Positions 57,087 through 64,000 of a DNA stretch of 64,000 nt are shown piece after piece. How positions within the stretch are numbered: position 1 is the stretch's first letter; each line of letters begins with the position of its first letter. The translations under genes and the position numbers were made by a program. Origin of the DNA: Takakia lepidozioides (lineage: Eukaryota; Streptophyta; Takakiopsida; Takakiales; Takakiaceae); assembly GCA_030704615.1 (NCBI GenBank), contig CM060733.1, positions 39,244,001 to 39,308,000 of the forward strand, read 5' to 3'. Below the pieces are notes generated by a model. That model was not told the DNA's origin. It was given only the letters and a program-made list of their open reading frames with translations, and searched no databases.

Positions 57087-60000
57087 CTAATCATACACAG
57101 AAAAGTTTTGGGACATGGGAGCCAAGCCCCGCACCGATCCCCCTCTTTTCCCCAGCTTTGGGCCCTTGTTACGCCTACCCTTCTGTCGGGAGCTCTCTCT
57201 CTGCAACCTCTTCAAGCTTTGTACCAAAGCAGCGTGGCGCACATTTATGTGCAGCTTGAGTGCACGTTTGGAGTCAAATTGTTGTCGGCAATGTGGGCAC
57301 CTTCCACCATCTTGACTTTTCAATTCTGTTGACAAGCATTAAAAAAAGGTCAGGTCTAGGTAACAACATGTCCTTGATTTGCATGCCTTTCATTTCTCAT
57401 TCATGTGGATAGTGCATCGCTAGCCAATTTGGGACCCATAGTTCTATATGACTCAGATCTACAACGTTGTCAGTGTGTGACCATCAGCAAAAAGATATTG
57501 ATGGCATGATACAGCTGTTGGGGGCAGAGTTGATAGGCTGCATTGGTGCAATGCTCTCAGGAATACACCGCAATAAGTTTCCTACAATAGCACCACTCAC
57601 AGTCACAACTATGTCGTAGCAGTCTTGCACAACCAACAACAATCTAGTTTCGGTGCTGACTGAGAGTTCATTTCAGGGTTGACTGGAACTGCAAATGTAG
57701 CCAACCAGGTCACACATACTAGATACATGTGGCTCTGGGTGAACTGCCAACCTTATGGAAGTACAGATGGGGGAGGATGCACATAGTTCCCATAGTTTAC
57801 TCACCACGTGGTACCCTCTGGTTGACATCATCAACGGGCATTGATGGAAGTGGATTGTAGTTGTAAGGGTCTGATGAGGAAGAAGCCTGTGCTATGGCAC
57901 CTGAGGCAAGGAGCTGTTCATAAGTGATAGCATTCAAGTCCAATGGTATTGAGTTTTGCCGTCGGCTCTCTTTTTCTCTTGCTTCAGCTTCTTCTGCTGC
58001 TGCCCGTGTTTTCTCCTCCTGCAGGCCATTGCCACTCCAATCAGGTCTCCTTATCAGCACTTCAATCATGAAAAACCCTAGGCAGCTTCAGAAAGATGCA
58101 CATTTCAGCCATCAAATAGGTACGTAGGTAGGTAGTAGCAATGTTTCAATAAATGCTTACATCTTAACTCAGCTACTACCAATGGCCCCTTGAAAGCACA
58201 GAGATCTCAGCTAGAGCTTGACACCCTGTGCCCCATCCATTTCTACCAAATAAAGAGCTTTACTACTTCCAAACCATGTTGTGATACAAGATTGCCACAA
58301 AAAGTGAACAGAAAGAAAGGTCTGACCACCTGCAGCCTTAACTTGGCATCCCGCTCCTCACGCTTGGCCTTCTGTAGTGCTTTAATCTTGGCTTGGGCTG
58401 CCTCCTGTGCAGCTGCTGGATTGAAACCCAACCCTGCATGCAAAGCACGTGGGTTTTTCCAGAATAGCTGTGAGTTTAGTGATAATCTGCACTACAGATT
58501 ATCATCCACACTTTGCATCTATGTGTTTAGTAATATCATCTCTGCTTGCAGCGGCAAAAAAGAGAGGCGTAGTCTGCACTCAGTGCGTGGTCTCTTGAAT
58601 GTCAGGAATGTTCCCTTGATGCCATACTGGTGATGGGAAGTGAACCCTTCCTGAGCCAGGAGTGAGCATGTCGCCACCAGAGGATGCAACTCGGCCCAAA
58701 ATTGCCATCACGCTTAAGCACGCTCAAGACAATGCAGTCACTAAGTTCCTAGTGTATTCATGAGGTGGTGATTCAATCATGTGAGCATGCACATCTGCAA
58801 TTTAAGAACTATCACTTTCATCCTCTGTTCACAAGGATGTGACATGTGGCTATGAGTTTCCACTGCTCCATCATATTTAAGTTCAAAAAGGGAGGAGGTA
58901 TAAGACACATATGAAGGGGAAAAGTATTATTGGACTGAAGTATCAACATAATATTGAACAAACAGAGGTCATAATACTCACGCTTGCCAAATATCGAGTA
59001 ACAAATGACTCATTAATGGATTTCCGATGTCAATATCTGGTGAAGTTGAGCATTTGTTACATTTCATTAGAAATCAGCGTGGGCAAGGAAAGGAGGAGGT
59101 ACCTCAAAGACATACCCAAATGGTCTGGCTTGGTAGCTGGCAGGATGGGATCTACAATTCCCTTTGTTGATACTCCTAGTCCTGTATTCTCCTTCTGAAC
59201 AGCAACATGACCAAATTTAAATTGGTGAGAGGCCAAACAACAAATCACACTCTATTCCATGGCCAGGTACCTTGCAATAAAAGTTGCATCACTATGGACC
59301 CACACATTTGACAATAGTTAAATACATACAACATCTGCAAACCAGAACACATTGCATTTTACAATGCTTTCTGGCAATACACATGTTACAGCCTTTAAAC
59401 TACTGATCCCTCCACCCCCACCTTGACTCTTCAGGGTTGGGAACAATCTTTACTTTTATTTGCCATGGCTTTCTCACAGCTGCCCAAGTCACATTTGCAG
59501 ATTGAGGCATTGGGTGACGGAGCAAGACGAGAAGGGGAGACGGACCATGTGAATCAACAAACCTTTAACTGTTTTCTTCAAAGGATGCAAGAGTTTTCTA
59601 CTAAGTAGCCTAGCATACTCTGGGCAACACATTCACCAGAACCTGGAGTCACAAATCCTGTGCCCAATTTCAACAGAGCAGCCGAGGAAAGGGTTAGGGG
59701 AGGGTCAGAAGAGAGTTATAAGAAGAGGAGCAGAGCATGGGGGCTACTATCATCACTGAAGGCTGTCTTTGGTAGTGACAGTTACCTTCGAGAAATAGGG
59801 GGTTTCCCTCCCAGACTCTATCTAGAAAGCCCTTAACAACAGCATTAACATTGTGACACGACTAACCCAGCCACCCCTAGACCAAATCCATACTTCCCGA
59901 ATTCAACCTAAGAAGGGATACTACAGCACATGTGTACCCATTGAGAATTCACAAAACCACTGCCTGAGACATAGCCTTGAGGCCTTGACCCAGAATAAAA

Positions 60001-60826
60001 CCTCGGAGCTGGTTGGGGGTTTTAAACCACATGGTTATTATTCATAGGAAATTGCGCAAACAAAAAGAAGGGGCACCTGAGTGCCAGTTCGATGGGTACG
60101 GCTGTTCTTTGCCTAAACTAAAGTGTCTGCACAGATAAACCGGTAATTAATCAGGATAACGTGGGAATCGATGTCATAAGAAGAACAGTAAGCACATGAC
60201 TCTCAACGTAACACACCACACCGTCACGCTTCTCCAGCACGGCTACAGTGCTGTAGTACTTGGTTCTACCTTGACACAGATTTTACACTGGTGATTGCAA
60301 TTGCACTTGTTGGTCACACCGAAGTGCAAAGGGAGATTGCCATAGACTAGACACGCTTTTAACCTAACTCCAAACCGCTTTTATCCCTACGAGGGATACT
60401 TGAACGTGCTACATAACTTTGAGTGGAACAGGAGAGGGGGCGTACCCAACCCATCGACCTAAGCATCTGGTAGCCAAATCCACTAGCAATGCGCCCCCCA
60501 TGGCTGCTCAAATTCTTTCCAGGCCGCTGCCCGCTACCACCACCCGCTTCACCAGCACCGGAACTCGAAATCTCCTCACCATCCAGATGCAATGAATTGT
60601 GAGCCAATTGTTCTACACTCCGGCTTGCTGTTGCGGGCGATGAGGACGACGGAAGGCAGGAATGATGATTGGTTGAAGGTGGAGATGAATGGTAAGTGGA
60701 GGGAGGGGAAAGAGAAGCTCGATGACGCCTGTAATTCCGTTGCCGTGCTGAAGCCATTGCTGGCTGCATACGCTTCACCTCCCACACCCTTCTTCTTCCC
60801 TCATAACCTCTCTGCCTCCAAAGCAT
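57087..60826 (-). CDS. G-patch and C2H2 zinc-finger protein (one junction unresolved)
   Basis: Likely an RNA-processing factor: the G-patch binds and activates DEAH helicases in known proteins. Exons: 60446-60826, 59116-59194, 58330-58433, about 57805-58060 and 57087-57325. The first ends GFGYQMLRSMGW, continued by KENTGLGVSTKGIVDPILPA and TKPDHLG|GLGFNPAAAQEA, a G-patch split across introns. A helical Lys/Glu-rich segment follows (KIKALQKAKREERDAKLRLQ), then DWSGNGLQEEKTRAAAEEAE and NSIPLDLNAITYEQLLASGA. The last exon has one C2H2 finger, CPHCRQQFDSKRALKLHINV then RH, and a basic tail. Junctions agree in phase except between 58330 and ~58060, where no AG acceptor fits; a tiny exon may be missed. 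The start ATG is uncertain. Confidence 0.8.
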
Positions 60827-60984
60827 AACTGCATCACCATCGCCATCGCTATCATCCTCACCCAAACCCTAAAGCGGATTCTTCAGAGCTCTTTCTGAGA
60901 GCTGCGAGACTCCAACATTTTGCTCTGCACATTTGAAACTCTACCCTACGTCTCGGTCTTCCACACAAAAACTTATTGCAGTGA

Positions 60985-61170
60985 ACTACCCAGGTGACTC
61001 GGGGTTCAAACTCCGCTACGTTGTCAGGCGTGGTTTTGTCTGGGTTCGTGACCGTTGGGTCTGGGGTTCAAAGTCTCCTGTACGCTTCATTGCTAATTTG
61101 AGAGGGTTAGTTTTCCCCCCTCCACTGTTAAAGGGCCTGATTTGTGAGCTGTCGCTCCCAGGTTAACGAA
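60985..61170 (+). mobile_element. SINE-like element, copy 3, with B-box
   Basis: GGGGTTCAAACTCCGC at about 61009 resembles a polymerase III B-box, with a second similar sequence near 61064. The 3' part (AAAGGGCCTGATTTGTGAGC then TGTCGCTCCCAGG, 61130-61162) is shared with 43560-43592 and, in reverse, 25778-25810. This is the longest copy and suggests a tRNA-related head. Confidence 0.55.
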
Positions 61171-61234
61171 AGGAAAGAAACGGGAGTCAGATCCTCAGAT
61201 CCTTTTTATGTTTTTGGACCGTCCGAAAAGAAAT

Positions 61235-61325
61235 GGACGATTGTGTGTCTTTATTGAGAATTGAACCCAGGACCACCTGGCTACTTACAAGCTGGCTGCC
61301 CGCTGCAGTAGCGGGATCGTCTTAA
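61235..61325 (-). repeat. tRNA-like SINE fragment
   Basis: In the minus direction TAAGTAGCCAGGTGGTCCTG leads directly to GGGTTCAATTCTC, an A-box/B-box-like pair but too close for a complete tRNA. I treat it as a partial SINE upstream of profilin. Confidence 0.35.
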
Positions 61326-62055
61326 TTAGGGTATCGTGTATCGTCCGGGGACGACGGCGCGTGGGGTGACGCGTGCGTACTGAACGCGGCCGCCGGTGCG
61401 GAGGTAAAAGGGCGCCAATTTGCTCTCCTCGCATGCGGTCCAGGTCTGAAAATTCCGCTTGGAGTTTAACATCTCGATAAGGATCTCAGTTTCTATGGTG
61501 AGTTACCTTCAGGTTACCGTCCGACACGTTTTTCTCTTTTTGGTTTTTTTTTGTTTTGGTTTTTTTATTTTGATACTCTGTCCGACACGTTTTGCTCGTT
61601 GATTATTATTATTTAGTTTAAACTAACAGGCCGGTGGACAATTTAATTATTTATGTAAAACGTAAAACAAATTAAAATGCTGGCAACAATGCATCGAGGT
61701 CCTGAAGAGATCCAAATGAGATCTCGATATTTGGAGACTGGCCCCTGGAAAGCAGATATGAGGCCGCCTCGCTGCTGTCCTTGGAGCTCCAGTTCTTCTG
61801 TGTGACGCGAGAATATCTTTCGACAATTTTCGGTTTCTGCGTTGCATTCTGAGCTGTGCGTGGATCTGAATACGTACTGGAAATCTCGATTTTTTTTCGT
61901 TCATTGTGCGCTTGTCAGCTCGAGCTGTTCAAAAGATCCAGTTTTTTCAGCAATTCACACCATTGTGGGAAGTCTTAAGCATTCATTCCGTGGGATACAG
62001 CGTTTGGAGCTCGCCTGTGGAGGTTTGTAGTGGTGCCGGCAGGAAGGCAGCAGCC

Positions 62056-63633
62056 ATGTCATGGCAGTCGTATGTCGATGACCACTTGCTCTGTGAGCTT
62101 GCAGAGGGCCACAGGCTTTCCGCGGCGGCGATCATAGGGCAGGACGGATGTGTCTGGGCCCAGAGTGCAACCTTCCCCGAGGTATCTGTGTCTTAAACTT
62201 CTTCTCGTACATTTTTCTCAGTCGCAAGGATTGCATCGATCAGTTAGTTAACCAAGACGAGATCTGTAATTAGCGGTACTAAAGTATCGCAGTGGTTACT
62301 GTAATCACCGCACTCCGACATCAGTTGCTGGAGCATGACGAAATTGTGCTCTAATGTTGACGTTTGAAAGCAGGCCTGTCACTGGACGATCCGCAGATGT
62401 GGCTCAGTTGAATCCCGTGCGATAACCGATGTTTCAAATTCCGCTGCCATTGACCAGCAACAAGCGATTATCTTGTGTATACTTTGTTCTTCTCGATATG
62501 TTTCAGAAAGTGGTAATGGATGTATATGCCAGGCTCCCATGCTGTTGCGATCGCTTGTAGTTTTGTAATCGGTGGACGCCCAAGTAGTAGCCTGCCACGC
62601 CACTAACGGATCGAAATGCTTGATCTCACGTGATGCTTGTTGTGTCTGTTGCTGTCACGATAGAATCGGTAGGTCCTGTATTGGGCATGCAAAGGAGCGT
62701 AACCAGTTCACCTTTGTGGCTGATTCGCTAACCTTGTTTACCGCATTAGGAAAGCCTACCAATCACTAACTAGGGTCAATTCAAGCTGCAATTTCACTGT
62801 AAGGAGCGACGTTACCCAACATTGACATATGGGGTATGTAACCATAACTTAGGTGGAATTGAAGTTATCGATGGATGCATCCGATCACTCAATAGTGGTG
62901 GGACCATGCAGTTTTCATTTGGATCCTGTCATAGCCTGGAGAAGTGCTTGCGGCTTGTCTGATAATTGTCTTGTGTATAATAGATCTAACTCTTGCCAAA
63001 CCAGCCCTGACATTCTGGTCTGTTGTTGTGCCAAAATCCTCAGCATCTTTTGGAGTCTATCAAAGATCCCTAAGGAATTAACAATGGTTTTCTAAGGGAT
63101 GCTTCGTGGGATCCATAGCTTCAGACCTTCCAGTCTGGCAATAGCTTATAAGCACTCTTGCTCATATCAAGATATATTCCCATCCAATTGTTCTTCACGT
63201 GAGGGCTTGTACATCATTTTTCAAGATAGGTTTCATTCCCTGGTCAATTGTTGCAGAGGCACTGGCGAGTCCTCAATCAGTCCAAAAACATTTGATTTCA
63301 TTGCTCAAAGAACAGTCATATATTTGCATGAAGTGAAACAATTCTGGTTCCATTCAAGGTATTATGAGACTGAAGTCTGTTGCAGTGTCTGTGTCCAGGA
63401 TGGGAATATCATCAGGTGATAGCATGTTGGTGGGGTATGTCTGAGTTATCCCACAAGGGAGCATATGAACAGGATTAGAGTGTTTTTGTGTGCAGCTGAA
63501 GCTAAATGAGATCAAGAACATTGTGGGAGGCTTTGTCGAAAACAGCCCCCTACCAACAAATGGGTTGTTTTTAGCTGGTGTCAAGTATATGGTGGTTCAG
63601 GGCGAAGAAGGTGCTGTTATCCGAGGAAAGAAG
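62056..63633 (+). CDS. Profilin (5' part; last exon beyond the window)
   Basis: A small cytosolic protein that binds actin monomers, polyproline and phosphoinositides. Exon 1, 62056-62181, encodes [40 protein letters not shown] and PE. Exon 2, 63496-63633, encodes [40 protein letters not shown] and KK. The N-terminal Trp-Tyr (W3, Y6) of the polyproline site and the [19 protein letters not shown] actin-binding core are present. Both junctions are phase 0 and fall where plant profilin introns usually lie. The final exon (about 44 residues) is not found up to 64000. The exon 2 start [13 protein letters not shown] differs from the common KPEEI..IMKDF. Confidence 0.93.
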
Positions 63634-64000
63634 GTAACTCTTCAAATGGTCCTCATCCTTGTTGTTCAGAATGGGGTTTTCAAGTGTAGGTGTAAAGATC
63701 CATGGGACTGCACAGATTATACAACCTTATCTGGAGTGCCAATTTGTGTAGACTCCAGCAGGCCACCATTTGAGTGCTATCAGTCCAACAAAACTTGAGT
63801 GTGTCTGGGCATTACTAGATCTATGCTGGACCTCTTCATTTCTATTTTGCATAGCTTTCTTTTATGCCCATGAACAACGGGAGGAGTTGAATTGATGCTT
63901 AATGCTTCAGATTCTGTAGATGCAGTGAGGTACCACACTGGTCCTGCCTGGAAAGACCGCAAGCAGCCCCCGTTGGGGTGTCTCTATTCTCTTGGAACAT

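Overview
This window is nuclear DNA of a land plant. It has GT/AG introns, genes for plastid proteins (PsaG of photosystem I, a bifunctional RibBA with a leader upstream of the catalytic part), a plant-type SUN protein, profilin, and a dense load of LINEs, SINEs and MITEs. I cannot name the species. The mix of LINEs, large TE-filled spacers and the protein sequences would suit a seed-free plant such as a fern or bryophyte, but that is inference.

Layout. 1.7-6.7 kb: RibBA (riboflavin synthesis), minus strand, seven joined exons. 7.3-8.8 kb: a decayed NSE3/MAGE-like gene, plus strand. 8.8-10.0 kb: remnant of an RTE-type LINE, minus strand. 10.05-10.9 kb: partial copy of psaG with an internal inversion. 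11.3-12.9 kb: two head-to-tail copies of a non-autonomous element with TTAA flanks and CCC...GGG ends (piggyBac-like). 12.9-20.6 kb: an L1-type LINE on the minus strand, carrying an inserted 0.9-kb TIR element that holds four 89-bp hairpin repeats. 21.3-23.3 kb: intact SUN-domain gene in an AT-rich island. 23.3-31.9 kb: gene-poor DNA with SINEs and a degenerate ~275-bp satellite.

32.0-33.9 kb: peroxisomal dienoyl-CoA isomerase (two exons, C-terminal SKL). 34.2-39.9 kb: prolyl-tRNA synthetase, minus strand, eleven exons that sum to an open frame of 507 codons. 40.2-42.0 kb: ribosomal protein eL28, divergent from ProRS across a short shared promoter. Two translation genes therefore share one control region, which holds three copies of a 19-bp repeat. 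42.3-42.7 kb: fragment of a ferric-chelate reductase. 43.9-46.2 kb: broken DUF4470-type gene. 47.0-47.8 kb: secreted Gly/Pro-rich repeat protein. 50.2-50.6 kb: MITE. 51.6-52.5 kb: ABCC transporter pseudogene. 54.9-56.0 kb: intact psaG, the likely parent of the copy at 10 kb. 57.1-60.8 kb: G-patch plus C2H2 zinc-finger gene, minus strand. 62.1 kb to the end: profilin, with its last exon beyond the window.

Exons were joined by eye from splice signals, reading phase and family knowledge. RibBA, SUN, ProRS, eL28, dienoyl-CoA isomerase and psaG all close in phase. The start of RibBA and one junction in the G-patch gene are unresolved.
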